Source: Neolewinella lacunae (lineage in GTDB: Bacteria > Bacteroidota > Bacteroidia > Chitinophagales > Saprospiraceae). Taken from it: a stretch of DNA of 64,000 nucleotides. A model generated the notes under the pieces. It was not told where the DNA came from and did not search any database. It saw nothing but the letters and a program-made list of their open reading frames with translations. This document shows, piece by piece, positions 26,718 to 35,998 of the stretch. The stretch is from contig NZ_JACSIT010000139.1 in the NCBI RefSeq assembly GCF_014349155.1, positions 40,666 to 104,665 of the forward strand, read 5' to 3'. Both the position numbers and the translations under genes were made by a program. Position 1 is the stretch's first letter; the number at the start of each line of letters is the position of its first letter.

Positions 26718-26761
26718 CCAAACAAAAGCGCCCCCGCCTGGATGACCAAGACGGGGGCGCT
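26718..26761 (-). terminator. Intrinsic terminator, minus strand
   Basis: A 10-bp GC-rich stem (26727-26736 with 26752-26761) is followed on the minus strand by TTTGTTTG. It ends the TonB receptor/hydrolase unit and may also stop plus-strand transcripts. Confidence 0.7.
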
Positions 26762-26794
26762 TCATGCTGTAATGCGCTCTGGAGCGTCCTTCAG

Positions 26795-28447
26795 TTAGTT
26801 CAACATCACCTTCTTGGCGGTGACGCCTTCATCCAGGCGAAGCTGGAGGATGTAGGTGCCGCGGGGCAGGTTGCCACGTTCGATGCGGAAAGTGCTTTGG
26901 TTAAGGTTGTTGAAGGTGGCAACAATGCGGCCGCTGAGGTCAATCACGTTGATGCTACGGATGGGGTGACCCGTGGCGGTTTTCACGGTAAAGCCTTCGT
27001 TGGCGGGGTTGGGGAACACCTCGAGGCCTACGGCGCTGTTCTGCACCAGGTCATTGCGGGAGGATACCAGTCCGTCCAGATCCAGGGCGTAGTAAGCGCG
27101 GGGGATGAAGTAGGCAATCAGGGTATCGATGTTCGCTTTGGCGGCGGCTGGGTCATCGCGGTGGGGGTTCGTCTGGTCTTCGCCGGCGATGATGTTGTTA
27201 GCGTTGAGGTTGGCCGTAGGTACGTTGACGTTGATGGCGGCAATCGTGGCGCGCAGGGCAGCTTCATCGAACCAGTTCCAAACGCCGGTAGTAGCACCCG
27301 AACCACCAACATTGGGGGGAACCGTGCGCAGAACGGGCCACAGGTTATCACGACCCAACTGGAATTCGTCCAGGGTGCTGGTGGGAATCGGCGAGGTAGT
27401 TGTCACCGTTTTGTAAGCGGCGCTGAACTGGTTGAGGATACGGGAGAGGCTGCCGAATTTGGACTCCAGGGCCACTGAGTTGGCAGGAACGAGGACGTCG
27501 TTGAGGCCTTTATCATTGGCAATCATGGTCACCAGGTTCGAGCCCTGAACGTCCACCACCGGCATGGGAGGAGACGTAGGAACAATAACGGTTCCGGCGT
27601 AGAAGGGCGCGAAGGGATCAGTCAAAGAGTGCATCGAAATGGTCGGCGCTTCTTCACTCATGCCATCCATCCAAAGGGTATCTCCCAGGGCACCGGCCAG
27701 GTTGACCGTGAAGGCTACATTGGAGTTGTAACCGGGGTGGTTTACGACGTTCTGCATCGTGGGCAGCAGACCCTGGGGATTGGAGTTGATGGCTTCGTTC
27801 ACCAGCGGAATACCGGAGGGGGTGTAGAAGTTGGGGTTCTGGAGAATTTCATCCACCCGGTCGAGGAAGTTGTGGGCCAGCACTACGTAGCCACCGGAGC
27901 CAAGGCCCCAATAGGTAATCCGGCTGGTATCAATGCGGTATGGGTTGCCATCCTCGGCAACGCTCTTACGCAGGAACCGCGCCAGGGCGTGGGCATCCTG
28001 TGAAGCCCGGTATACGGCTTGCAGCAGGCTACCCGTACGAATGGAATCCGCCGTAGCGGTAGGCTGCCAGCCCTTACGGTAGGTGGCGGAAATGCCCACG
28101 TAGCCACGCTGCACCAGGCGGCTGATGATCTCCACGTTAGCAGAGTCAGTGGTTGAACCGTAAGGGCCACCGTTGAAGTACTGAGGAAGGAAGTTCCCCG
28201 TGTGGAAAGTTACTACCACTGGCCGCAGGGCCACCGTATCGCCCACGGGTTCGTAAACGTCCATCGTTTGGGGAACAGGACCGGTGGCACCCTGGGAAAG
28301 GGCGATGAGGTCGATATTGTTGGAGTAAACAACGTTGACCGTCGGGTCGCCTACCTCGAACAAGGGATCGATATAGCGGTTTTGCGCGGCCAGCGTGCTG
28401 CACAGACAAAGGCAGGCGGCCAGAAAAAGGGTTACGTTTTTAAGCAT
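26795..28447 (-). CDS. Secreted alpha/beta-hydrolase-like protein with T9SS type A sorting domain
   Basis: A 550-residue exported protein. Seen: signal peptide (FLAACLCLCSTLAAQ), an alpha/beta-hydrolase or carboxylesterase-like N-terminal half (MDVYEPVGDTVALRPVVVTFHTG near 62-84, GYVGISATYRKGW near 115, ARFLRKSVAEDG). A nucleophile-elbow-like stretch WGLGSGGYVVLAHN follows near 175, where the expected G-x-S-x-G is changed to L-G-S-G-G. The last 75 or so residues form a type A T9SS domain (LEVFPNPANEGF, INVIDLSGRIV, GTYILQLRLDEGVTAKKVMLN). It lies 33 bases after the TonB receptor gene, so the two are probably one operon. An esterase acting on material taken up by the receptor is inference, and the altered elbow leaves activity open. 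Confidence 0.8.
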   Translation of the reverse strand: MLKNVTLFLAACLCLCSTLAAQNRYIDPLFEVGDPTVNVVYSNNIDLIALSQGATGPVPQTMDVYEPVGDTVALRPVVVTFHTGNFLPQYFNGGPYGSTTDSANVEIISRLVQRGYVGISATYRKGWQPTATADSIRTGSLLQAVYRASQDAHALARFLRKSVAEDGNPYRIDTSRITYWGLGSGGYVVLAHNFLDRVDEILQNPNFYTPSGIPLVNEAINSNPQGLLPTMQNVVNHPGYNSNVAFTVNLAGALGDTLWMDGMSEEAPTISMHSLTDPFAPFYAGTVIVPTSPPMPVVDVQGSNLVTMIANDKGLNDVLVPANSVALESKFGSLSRILNQFSAAYKTVTTTSPIPTSTLDEFQLGRDNLWPVLRTVPPNVGGSGATTGVWNWFDEAALRATIAAINVNVPTANLNANNIIAGEDQTNPHRDDPAAAKANIDTLIAYFIPRAYYALDLDGLVSSRNDLVQNSAVGLEVFPNPANEGFTVKTATGHPIRSINVIDLSGRIVATFNNLNQSTFRIERGNLPRGTYILQLRLDEGVTAKKVMLN

Positions 28448-28480
28448 GACACATAGGTTGATTAAGAGCGATTGTGAAAT

Positions 28481-31282
28481 TTATTTCCGCTTCCACTCGT
28501 AGGTAGCGGAGATATAGGCCAGGCGGCCAATGCGGGGGCCACCATATACCTGAAATACCTGGTTGTCTAAGATGTTCGAAGCACCAATCTTAACTACGGT
28601 GTTGATGTTCGACAGCGAGAAGTTGATCTGGGCATCGAGCAAGCCATAGCTCTCGATAAAACCCGTAAACTGCGGAGACCCTTCGAAGATAAACCCATCC
28701 ACCCACTTGTAGGCAATACTGAAGCCAAACTCCCGGACGCCGTCACCCAGCAGACTAAACGGAACGTCGCGCCCGCTTACTCCCACGTTGTACTTATGTT
28801 CCGGGGTATTGAAGGCCGGAATGATGGGGTCGTCCGTTGCCGTATTGAGGATGTTCCAGCTGTAGTTGCCATTGAAGGCGAAGTAGTCGGCAAAGTAGTA
28901 GTTGCCCCCGATGCTGAAGCCCTGGGTAGTCACCCGGTCCGTCGCATTAGCCGATACCCGGTAAGCCTGGGCACCGGTGATCTGGGAATTGACAAAGTCG
29001 AGATCAACCCCCAGGTTGAAGCCAATGAAATCCTGGTAGAAACTATAGTAATACGTAGCATCCAGGTACAAACGGTCGAAAAAGGTAGAACGGTAACCCA
29101 CCTCCAGGGTGCGGACCTGCTCGGGGCGGATCGGCGCGACGTCAAAGAAGACGAGGTCGCTCGGCATCCCCGAGTTGGAAAAGTTCCGTACGCTTTCAAG
29201 TGTGTTGAGGCCCGTCACCCCATCAATGTTGCCCAGCAGAATGGCCCGGCCTACGTTGTAGAACAGGTACTGGTCGTTCAGCGTAGGGTTGCGGATGGCC
29301 GAACTGAAGGAAACCCGCGCCGTCGTCCCCTGCGTAGGGGTGAAGACAAAGCTTGCCGCCGGACTGAACAGCAGATTAAAGTTCTGGTTTTTGTCCGCCC
29401 GCAAGCTCGCGCTGATCTTGTAGCGGTTGTTGAGGTGCAGCGTGCCGCCACCGTAGGCTCCAACTTCCCAGGTATCAATGTTGCGGCCCATGGTGTCCAG
29501 CAACAAGGTACCCCGCGAGTCGGGGGTAAACAGACGACCATTGGCACCCACCGTCATCTCCAGTCGGCTGTCGGCGTTGGGTGCCCAGACGTTGGCAAAA
29601 ATTTTCTCACCGTGCAGGTGGTACAGCGCCGAACGATCGAAAAACAGGGTCCCCCCCTCGCTGGCCAGCGTTGAGGTGATGCTGTCAAAAGCCCGGTTAA
29701 AACGATCCGTGCCCACCACGTATTCGTCGCGGCTGTTGATGCCCCGTGCTGCCCGCGCCGCCTCGCGCGCATCGGCGTGGAAACCAAAGAGCAAGTCCTG
29801 GTTCTCCGGCCGGGCCAGGAACTCCCGCTGCTGCGCATCCTGTTCCGGCAACGTACAGTTGACGGGGAAACAGTTCGGCCAGCCTTCCAACATACGAATC
29901 TGGGGGGTTACCACCGATTGCCAGTAGCTGGAATAGTCTCCCGCCCAGGCCCCGTCGCTCTTGGAAAGGTCCTGGAGCTTGATGGCCGTAAAGTAGGGGT
30001 CGTAGCTCCGTCCAGCGTCTTCGTGGGTGACGTAGGCCCGCACGAAGAAGTTGTCCCGGTTGCGCAGTTCGATCCGGTGCTGAAAGAACTGGATGTCGCG
30101 TAGGCTGAAACGGTTGTCGCCCTGGTACACGGTAGTCCCGGTGCTGTAGTTGGTGGTCAGCAGCAGCTCGGTGCTTTCGAGCGTTTTCTCGGGCTGGAGG
30201 CGGAAATGGAAGGCTGCACCCAGCTTGAGGTTCTTGGAGTCGTAGTCCACCAGGTCCTCTTCGTTGTAGCCACCGCGGAAGATGTGACCGAGGCCCGGAC
30301 GCGTGCGCAGGAAGCCGAAGTCGGTGGAGCTGCTGGCCTCGTCTCCGTACCGGTTGATCGCGTCGTAGCCGCCGGGGTTGCTCGGCGACTCCTCGGTGTC
30401 AAAAACCTGGTCGTAATTATCGGCCACCCAATCGTCGGCCCGGAAGCCAAAGGCATTGAGCTTATAGGCAAACCACTCATTGCCATCCTTATTCTTCAGG
30501 GCGTCGGCCCAACGGAAGCCGCCCTCGAACAGGTTGCGCTCGGCAACTTTTACCTGGGCGGAAAGCCCCTTTTGCAGGAAGGGGTCTTTGGTTTCGATCG
30601 CAATGACGCCGTTGAAGGCGTTGGGACCGTAAAAAGCGGAGGAGGCGCCCACTACGAGGTTGACGCGGTTGACGTCCAGCTCCGAAGCCCCCAGGAAGTT
30701 GCCCAGGGAGAAGTTCAGGCCCGGGCTCTGGTTATCGACCCCATCGATGATCTGGAGCGAACGCACGGGGTTGGTGGAGTTGAAGCCCCGCGTGTTGATG
30801 ATCTTAAAACCGAGGCTGGCGGCGGTCAGGTCCACATCCTTAAGGCTGCCAAGGCCATCGTAGAAATTGGCCGCCGGCGTTTGCTTGATGGCAATGGCGT
30901 CGAGGGTCTCCACCGTCAGGGCCGCCTGCCGCTGCTTATCGCTGATGCGCTGGCCCTTTACCTCAATGACCTCGGTCGATATCACGTTGTCGCCCAGCGC
31001 AATGCTGAGGTCCTGGTCGGCGCTGGTCACTTCCACCTCCATCGGGGAATAGCCGATGTAGGAAAATTGCAGGATTACGGGCAGGCCGTCCACCGTCAGT
31101 TCCCAGGTACCGTCAATATCGGTTACCGTTCCCGTCGTCGTACCCTTGGCGAGTACGCTGGCACCAATCAGTTCATCGCCGCTGGACGCTTCAGTGATCT
31201 TGCCACGCAGGGTGACCTGGGCACTCAGCGTACCGCAAAAAAGAAGGCACAACAGTGCAGAAAAGTAGTTTGATAACCTCAT
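28481..31282 (-). CDS. TonB-dependent outer-membrane receptor with carboxypeptidase-like regulatory domain
   Basis: A 933-residue receptor. Seen: signal peptide (LLCLLFCGTLSAQ), a regulatory-like beta domain (LRGKITEASSGDELIGASVLA, residues about 22-95), then a plug with LQIIDGVDNQSPGLNF and VNLVVGASSAFYGPNAFNGVIAIETKDPF. A beta-barrel follows, ending in ISATYEWKRK, a typical aromatic/charged last strand. It lacks the SusC signatures and no SusD follows, so it is a classical TonB receptor for iron complexes, vitamins or similar ligands. The start MRLSNYF at 31282 is chosen; the frame extends 18 codons upstream, but those residues do not look like a signal n-region. It heads a two-gene unit with the secreted hydrolase-like protein. 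Confidence 0.9.
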   Translation of the reverse strand: MRLSNYFSALLCLLFCGTLSAQVTLRGKITEASSGDELIGASVLAKGTTTGTVTDIDGTWELTVDGLPVILQFSYIGYSPMEVEVTSADQDLSIALGDNVISTEVIEVKGQRISDKQRQAALTVETLDAIAIKQTPAANFYDGLGSLKDVDLTAASLGFKIINTRGFNSTNPVRSLQIIDGVDNQSPGLNFSLGNFLGASELDVNRVNLVVGASSAFYGPNAFNGVIAIETKDPFLQKGLSAQVKVAERNLFEGGFRWADALKNKDGNEWFAYKLNAFGFRADDWVADNYDQVFDTEESPSNPGGYDAINRYGDEASSSTDFGFLRTRPGLGHIFRGGYNEEDLVDYDSKNLKLGAAFHFRLQPEKTLESTELLLTTNYSTGTTVYQGDNRFSLRDIQFFQHRIELRNRDNFFVRAYVTHEDAGRSYDPYFTAIKLQDLSKSDGAWAGDYSSYWQSVVTPQIRMLEGWPNCFPVNCTLPEQDAQQREFLARPENQDLLFGFHADAREAARAARGINSRDEYVVGTDRFNRAFDSITSTLASEGGTLFFDRSALYHLHGEKIFANVWAPNADSRLEMTVGANGRLFTPDSRGTLLLDTMGRNIDTWEVGAYGGGTLHLNNRYKISASLRADKNQNFNLLFSPAASFVFTPTQGTTARVSFSSAIRNPTLNDQYLFYNVGRAILLGNIDGVTGLNTLESVRNFSNSGMPSDLVFFDVAPIRPEQVRTLEVGYRSTFFDRLYLDATYYYSFYQDFIGFNLGVDLDFVNSQITGAQAYRVSANATDRVTTQGFSIGGNYYFADYFAFNGNYSWNILNTATDDPIIPAFNTPEHKYNVGVSGRDVPFSLLGDGVREFGFSIAYKWVDGFIFEGSPQFTGFIESYGLLDAQINFSLSNINTVVKIGASNILDNQVFQVYGGPRIGRLAYISATYEWKRK

Positions 31283-31423
31283 ACGCTTTAAAACATGATC
31301 GAGCAAAGAATCTCCCGGGTCGCCCTGGGGCTGCAATTTAGTGAAAATTCGCTAGCGTGGTAGTTTGGGTTGTTTTTTAACGGTAATTCCGACGGCTTCC
31401 CGGCAGGAAAGTGGCTTTTTTGG

Positions 31424-31439
31424 GCGCGGGCGCAGGTGC
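31424..31439 (+). repeat. Dispersed 16-base repeat, one mismatch (intergenic)
   Basis: GCGCGGGCGCAGGTGC, followed by GGGGGACGAAGGAGCAACGCC, which resembles the sequence after the copies at 41515 and 7821. Confidence 0.75.
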
Positions 31440-31496
31440 AGTGGCGGGGGACGAAGGAGCAACGCCAGGCCTCCTCCGCTCTTTGTCTTTTCCCTG

Positions 31497-31512
31497 GCAC
31501 CTGCGGCCGCGC
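31497..31512 (-). repeat. Dispersed 16-base repeat, exact copy (intergenic, inverted)
   Basis: An exact copy in the opposite orientation, 57 bases after the copy at 31424-31439. The two could base-pair into a long stem. Confidence 0.8.
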
Positions 31513-31567
31513 CCGCTGCCATTAACCAAGTTTAACGAACGCTAACCCTTAAGCGGCCGGAATGTGC

Positions 31568-31575
31568 TAGCTTTG
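31568..31575 (+). promoter_or_regulatory. -7 promoter element for the DUF2723 gene
   Basis: TAGCTTTG matches TAnnTTTG 52 bases before the ATG. No good TTTG is visible at the -33 position. Confidence 0.4.
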
Positions 31576-31627
31576 CCGGGTATTTAGCCGAGGCTAGCAA
31601 ATCCTGATTGGAAATACCGACCACCCC

Positions 31628-34600
31628 ATGGGAAAATTGAATCGATTACATCAACTGACCGGCTGGCTGGTCTTTGCCATTGCCACCGTCGTTTACCTGC
31701 TCAGCGCCGAGCGTACCGGGAGCCTCTGGGACTGCGGCGAATTCGTCCTCGGAGCCTACAAAATGCAAGTGGTGCACCCCCCGGGAGCGCCGCTGTTCCT
31801 GCTGATCGGCCGCATGTTTGCCGGGCTGGGCGACGTCCTGGGCGGCAGCAACCAGGCCATGATTGCCTACGCAGTCAACGCCATGTCGGGCGTTTGCACG
31901 GCCTTTGCGGCGGCCTTTGTAGCCTGGATTACGATCCGTTTCAGCATCCTCACCATTCTGGGGCGCAGTGAAACCGCCGAATTGGGCAGTGGGCAGAATC
32001 TGGCCGTTGCCGCCGGCGGGCTGGTGGCCGGCCTGGCCACCGCCTTTTCCACCTCCATCTGGTTTTCGGCCGTGGAGGGCGAGGTGTACGCCATGTCTAC
32101 CTTCTTTACCTGCCTGACGATCTGGGCCATGGTCCGCTGGTACACCCTGGCCGATACGCCGGCGGCCGACCGCTGGCTGCTCTTCGCGCTTTTTGCCTCG
32201 GGGCTGTCCATTGGCGTCCACTTGCTTTCCATCCTGACGATCCCCGCCATGGCGATCTTCTACTACTACAAGAAAAACCAGGAGACCAGCCTTTTCGGGC
32301 TCGGCCTTTCCGTGGTGGCTGGCGTGGTGATCATTGTCTTTATCCAGGCCTTCATCATCGTGGGCATCCCCACGATCTGGCAGTTTTTTGAAATTCCGCT
32401 CGTCAATACCTTCCGCCTGCCGGTGCATTCCGGCATCATTCCCACGCTGCTGTTGCTCCTGGGGGCGATGTACCTGGGCCTGCGCTACGCCCACCGCAAC
32501 AACGTGGCCTGGCTGCAGCAGGTGGTGGTGGGCTTCGGCCTGCTGGTGATTGCCTTCAGCACCGTTGGCGTCGTGGTCTTGCGCGCCGAGGCAAAGACGC
32601 CCGTCAACATGAACAACCCCGATAACGTCACCAGCCTGCTGCCCTACCTCAACCGGGAGCAGTACGGCGAGCGCAGCCTTATCTATGGACAGACGTTTAC
32701 CGCCGACGTCACCTCCACCGAGGTAGTCGACCGCTACGGGCTGGTAGATGGCAAGTATGAGAAAGGCGTCACCCAAAAAATCACACCGGAATACAGCAAA
32801 AAGATGCTCTTCAGCCGGATGTACGACAATACCCAGGGCCGCGTCAGCCTCTACAAACAGTGGATGGGCCTGGACCCCAGCCAGCCCCTGCCGCGCAACC
32901 GGCCCAACCAGGCCGATAACATCCAGTTCCTTTTCCAATACCAGATCGGCTGGATGTACTGGCGCTACTTCATGTGGAACTTCGCCGGCCGGCAGAACGG
33001 AGAGCAGGGTTTTTACAGCTGGGACAAAAGCTCCGGCAACTGGGTCAGCGGCATTAAACCCCTCGATGAAGCCCGCCTGGGCAACCTCGACGAGCTGCCC
33101 GACCACGCAAAAAACGACCCCGCGCACAACCGCTACTACCTGCTGCCCTTCCTCTTTGGGCTCATCGGCCTGTTCTGGCACGCCCGCAAGAACAGCAAGG
33201 ACTTTATCGGACTGCTGACGCTCTTCGTCATCACCGGCATCGGCATCATCATCTACACCAATCAGCCCCCGAACGAGCCGCGGGAGCGGGACTACGTCCT
33301 GGTAGGTTCCTTCTTCACCTTCTGCATCTGGATGGGCATGGCGGTGCCGGCCCTGTACGGCCTGGCCAAAGACAAACTCAACCAGAAGGGCTTCGCAGTC
33401 GCTGCCGGCATCGGAGCGGTCGTGCTGGTCGCCCCCCTGCTGATGGGTTTCCAGAACTGGGATGACCACAGCCGCGCCTTACACTCCGGTGCGCGGGATT
33501 ACGCCGCCAACTTCCTCGAATCCGTTGACCAGAACGCGATCATCTTTACCTACGGAGACAACGATACTTACCCCCTGTGGTACGCCCAGGAGGTGGAAAA
33601 CATCCGCCCCGACGTGCGCGTGGTCAACCTCAGCCTCATTGCGGTAGACTGGTACATTGATCTGCTCCGCTACAAGATGAATGATTCGCCACCCATCAAC
33701 CTGACGCTTACCGAAGACCAGTACCGGGGCCGCAAGCGCAACCAGATCCCCTACCTGAACCGCAACAACCCCGATGGCAACTGCGCCCGCGATACGCCCC
33801 AGAGCCTGGAGCAGTTCATGGCCACCCTGGCTTCCGAGAACCCCGTGCCCCTGCGCGGCGGCGGCAGCCTGGAAACCCAGTACGCCTCCTGCAACGTGGG
33901 CATTCAGGTGGACCCCCGCCGCCTGGCCCAGGCCCCCTGGCTCGTCCCCGCCGGCGAACAGGCCCAGCAGCGCATCCCCATCCGCATCAGCAACAGCCGC
34001 CTGCTCAAAGACGACATCGCCATTCTCGACATCATCAACTCCAACCTCTACGACCGGCCCATCTACTGGGCGGTGACCTGCCAGCAGAGCAAACTCCTCG
34101 GCCTGGAAGATTACCTCCAACTCGAAGGACTGGCCCTCAAGCTGACCGTAACCCCCAACGCAGGCGACCAGCGCAACTACGGCATCATCGGCAGCGGTGG
34201 AATAGACGCCGAAAAAACCGCCGACCTGGTCTTGAACAAGTGGCAGTGGGGCAACTTCGATAACGTGGACACCCACATCTCCACCAGCTATGCCCCCGCG
34301 GTGCAGTCCATGCAGATCGTCATCATGCGCACCATGCGCGACCTGGTGGATAACGGCCAACTGGAACGGGCCCTGGAAGTTGGGGATGCCTATTTCCGGG
34401 CCTTCCCCGACAAAAACTTCCCCTTCTTCTACCAGACCTACCTCATGCTGCAGCCCTACCTGGAAACCCGCAACGCCCAGCGCGCAGCGCCCGTCATTGA
34501 GCAGCTGGCCAGGAACGCAGCCGACCGGATGGACTTCTACAACAGCATCGACGAAAGCATCCGTCAGAGCAGTTACCAGAGCGACATCACCCGGGCCGAG

Positions 34601-34729
34601 AGCCTGATCCGTGGCCTGCTGCAGCAGATCCGCCAGCAGAACGCCCCCGAATTGCAGGCCAGCGTCGAGCAGATCCTCGGTGCCTACCTTTACATGGCCC
34701 CCGGAGAAACGCCCGGAACCCTGGAATAA
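31628..34729 (+). CDS. DUF2723 family multi-spanning membrane protein (GT-C-like)
   Basis: A 1033-residue inner-membrane protein of the DUF2723 family, related to protein O-mannosyltransferase-like GT-C enzymes. Seen: the family N-terminus with a first helix (GWLVFAIATVVYLLS) followed by the acidic loop RTGSLWDCGEFVLGAYKMQVVHPPGAPLF, which carries the conserved Asp/Glu pair. About ten further membrane segments reach residue 620. A long soluble C-terminal part begins near residue 635 (YGDNDTYPLWYAQEVENIRPDVRVVNLSLIAVDWY). Members are thought to move sugars from lipid carriers to proteins or envelope polymers; the activity here is inferred from family membership. A strong terminator follows the gene. 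Confidence 0.88.
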   Translation: MGKLNRLHQLTGWLVFAIATVVYLLSAERTGSLWDCGEFVLGAYKMQVVHPPGAPLFLLIGRMFAGLGDVLGGSNQAMIAYAVNAMSGVCTAFAAAFVAWITIRFSILTILGRSETAELGSGQNLAVAAGGLVAGLATAFSTSIWFSAVEGEVYAMSTFFTCLTIWAMVRWYTLADTPAADRWLLFALFASGLSIGVHLLSILTIPAMAIFYYYKKNQETSLFGLGLSVVAGVVIIVFIQAFIIVGIPTIWQFFEIPLVNTFRLPVHSGIIPTLLLLLGAMYLGLRYAHRNNVAWLQQVVVGFGLLVIAFSTVGVVVLRAEAKTPVNMNNPDNVTSLLPYLNREQYGERSLIYGQTFTADVTSTEVVDRYGLVDGKYEKGVTQKITPEYSKKMLFSRMYDNTQGRVSLYKQWMGLDPSQPLPRNRPNQADNIQFLFQYQIGWMYWRYFMWNFAGRQNGEQGFYSWDKSSGNWVSGIKPLDEARLGNLDELPDHAKNDPAHNRYYLLPFLFGLIGLFWHARKNSKDFIGLLTLFVITGIGIIIYTNQPPNEPRERDYVLVGSFFTFCIWMGMAVPALYGLAKDKLNQKGFAVAAGIGAVVLVAPLLMGFQNWDDHSRALHSGARDYAANFLESVDQNAIIFTYGDNDTYPLWYAQEVENIRPDVRVVNLSLIAVDWYIDLLRYKMNDSPPINLTLTEDQYRGRKRNQIPYLNRNNPDGNCARDTPQSLEQFMATLASENPVPLRGGGSLETQYASCNVGIQVDPRRLAQAPWLVPAGEQAQQRIPIRISNSRLLKDDIAILDIINSNLYDRPIYWAVTCQQSKLLGLEDYLQLEGLALKLTVTPNAGDQRNYGIIGSGGIDAEKTADLVLNKWQWGNFDNVDTHISTSYAPAVQSMQIVIMRTMRDLVDNGQLERALEVGDAYFRAFPDKNFPFFYQTYLMLQPYLETRNAQRAAPVIEQLARNAADRMDFYNSIDESIRQSSYQSDITRAESLIRGLLQQIRQQNAPELQASVEQILGAYLYMAPGETPGTLE

Positions 34730-34757
34730 GCCCCCGGCGAAACCATAAAACCACGGA

Positions 34758-34791
34758 GAGGCAACGACACCGCAGTCGTTGCCTCTTTTTT
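34758..34791 (+). terminator. Intrinsic terminator after the DUF2723 gene
   Basis: A perfect 11-bp stem (34758-34768 with 34775-34785) with a 6-base loop is followed by TTTTTT. Confidence 0.9.
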
Positions 34792-34932
34792 GTGTCCGCC
34801 ACGAACAGAAGGCCAACGACTTTCCAAATTAAACGTTTTATTTGCGTGGGCCTACGCAGGACGGTCCGGCGCTTCACACCGTGTCGATCATTCCCCCTGC
34901 CAACCCGCCAATTCATCAAATCCTATTCTGCT

Positions 34933-35703
34933 ATGTCTTTCTTTGATCGTTTTACCAAGTCTAATAACCCCCTGCTGAAGGAGGAATCCCTCAGCCGCGC
35001 CAGTTCCAGCACCCTGGACGGCAGCATCATTGAGCGGGCAGACGACAACGTGATGACCGTTAGTGGTGCGGTAAACAAGTCTTTCCTGATGGGATTGCTG
35101 CTGCTCCTGACGGCCACTTATTCCTACGCCAACCCCAGCGGGCTCTTCCTCTGGGGCGGTGCAATCGGCGGCCTGGTCCTGGTGCTCATCATGTCCTTTA
35201 AGCGTCACCTCTCCCCCACCCTGGCCCCCGTCTACGCGCTTTTAGAGGGCCTCTTCGTGGGTTCCGTTACGGCCATTTACGCCGCAGGCTTCGGTGCCGG
35301 CATCGTTTTCCAGGCGGTCTTGCTGACGATCTCGCTCCTGTTCATGATGCTCTTCGTTTACAAGACGGGCCTGATCCGCGTAACGCAAAAGTTCCGGACC
35401 GGCATCATGATGGCTACGGGCGGTATTTTCCTGGTCTACCTCCTCAATATCGGCCTCAGCTTTTTTGGCATCAACATGCCTTTCTTACACGAGGGAGGAA
35501 TGATCGGCATCGGCATCAGCTTGTTCATCATCGGCATCGCTACGCTGAACCTGCTGCTCGACTTCGATTCATTCGACCAGGCTGCGGCCATGCGCGCACC
35601 GAAGTACATGGAGTGGTTCTGCGCCATGGGCCTCATCGTTACGCTGGTATGGCTGTACATCGAGGTGCTCCGCCTGCTTTCTATCCTGAGCAGCAACGAC
35701 TAA
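34933..35703 (+). CDS. Bax inhibitor-1/YccA family membrane protein
   Basis: A 256-residue inner-membrane protein. Seen: a short polar N-terminus with SSSTLDGSIIERADDNVMTVSGAVNKSF, then seven hydrophobic segments from residue about 54 on, the fourth starting at PVYALLEGLFVGSVTAIYAAGFG. The C-terminal region has LLLDFDSFDQAAAMRAPKYMEWFCAMGLIVTLVWLYIEVLRLL, where the Asp residues correspond to the family pH/Ca sensor pair. Bacterial homologues (YetJ/YccA) are calcium-leak channels or FtsH modulators. The start is the ATG at 34933; the open frame upstream overlaps the previous terminator. A copy of the dispersed repeat begins six bases after the stop codon. Confidence 0.9.
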   Translation: MSFFDRFTKSNNPLLKEESLSRASSSTLDGSIIERADDNVMTVSGAVNKSFLMGLLLLLTATYSYANPSGLFLWGGAIGGLVLVLIMSFKRHLSPTLAPVYALLEGLFVGSVTAIYAAGFGAGIVFQAVLLTISLLFMMLFVYKTGLIRVTQKFRTGIMMATGGIFLVYLLNIGLSFFGINMPFLHEGGMIGIGISLFIIGIATLNLLLDFDSFDQAAAMRAPKYMEWFCAMGLIVTLVWLYIEVLRLLSILSSND

Positions 35704-35708
35704 TCCGG

Positions 35709-35724
35709 GCGCGGCCGCAGGTGC
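35709..35724 (+). repeat. Dispersed 16-base repeat, exact copy (intergenic)
   Basis: An exact copy preceded by GG, directly after the Bax-inhibitor stop codon. Confidence 0.8.
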
Positions 35725-35784
35725 TGTGCAGGTCGCCGAAGCAAAGGAAGACCTGACCCGGCAGCGGCCCTACGGACGGCGACA

Positions 35785-35828
35785 AAAAAGAATGGGGAAA
35801 ACGGATCGTGTCCGTTTTCCCCATTTTC
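35785..35828. terminator. Bidirectional terminator between convergent genes
   Basis: A perfect 15-bp stem (35791-35805 with 35811-35825) has a 5-base loop, an A tract on the left and a short T run on the right. It suits both the plus-strand Bax-inhibitor gene and the minus-strand deacetylase gene. Confidence 0.75.
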
Positions 35829-35998
35829 GTAAACAGCCTTTAAACAAAACTACTAGTGAGAATAAAGTGAGGCTGTAGAATCTTTCATCATCAAAACTAT
35901 TGGTCAAACGCCCGGCCTTGCCCCTGCGCTGCCTGCTGCAAAAATAATTCTTGCAAAAATTTTACCCGCCAAAGAATTTTCCTCCCCCGAATGCCTGC

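Larger units (their letters stand above)
31283..31627. other. Divergent intergenic region carrying an inverted pair of the dispersed repeat
   Basis: About 345 bases between the divergent TonB receptor and DUF2723 genes, with no supported gene. It contains two copies of the 16-base motif in opposite orientation and the TAGCTTTG box for the plus-strand gene. Confidence 0.6.
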
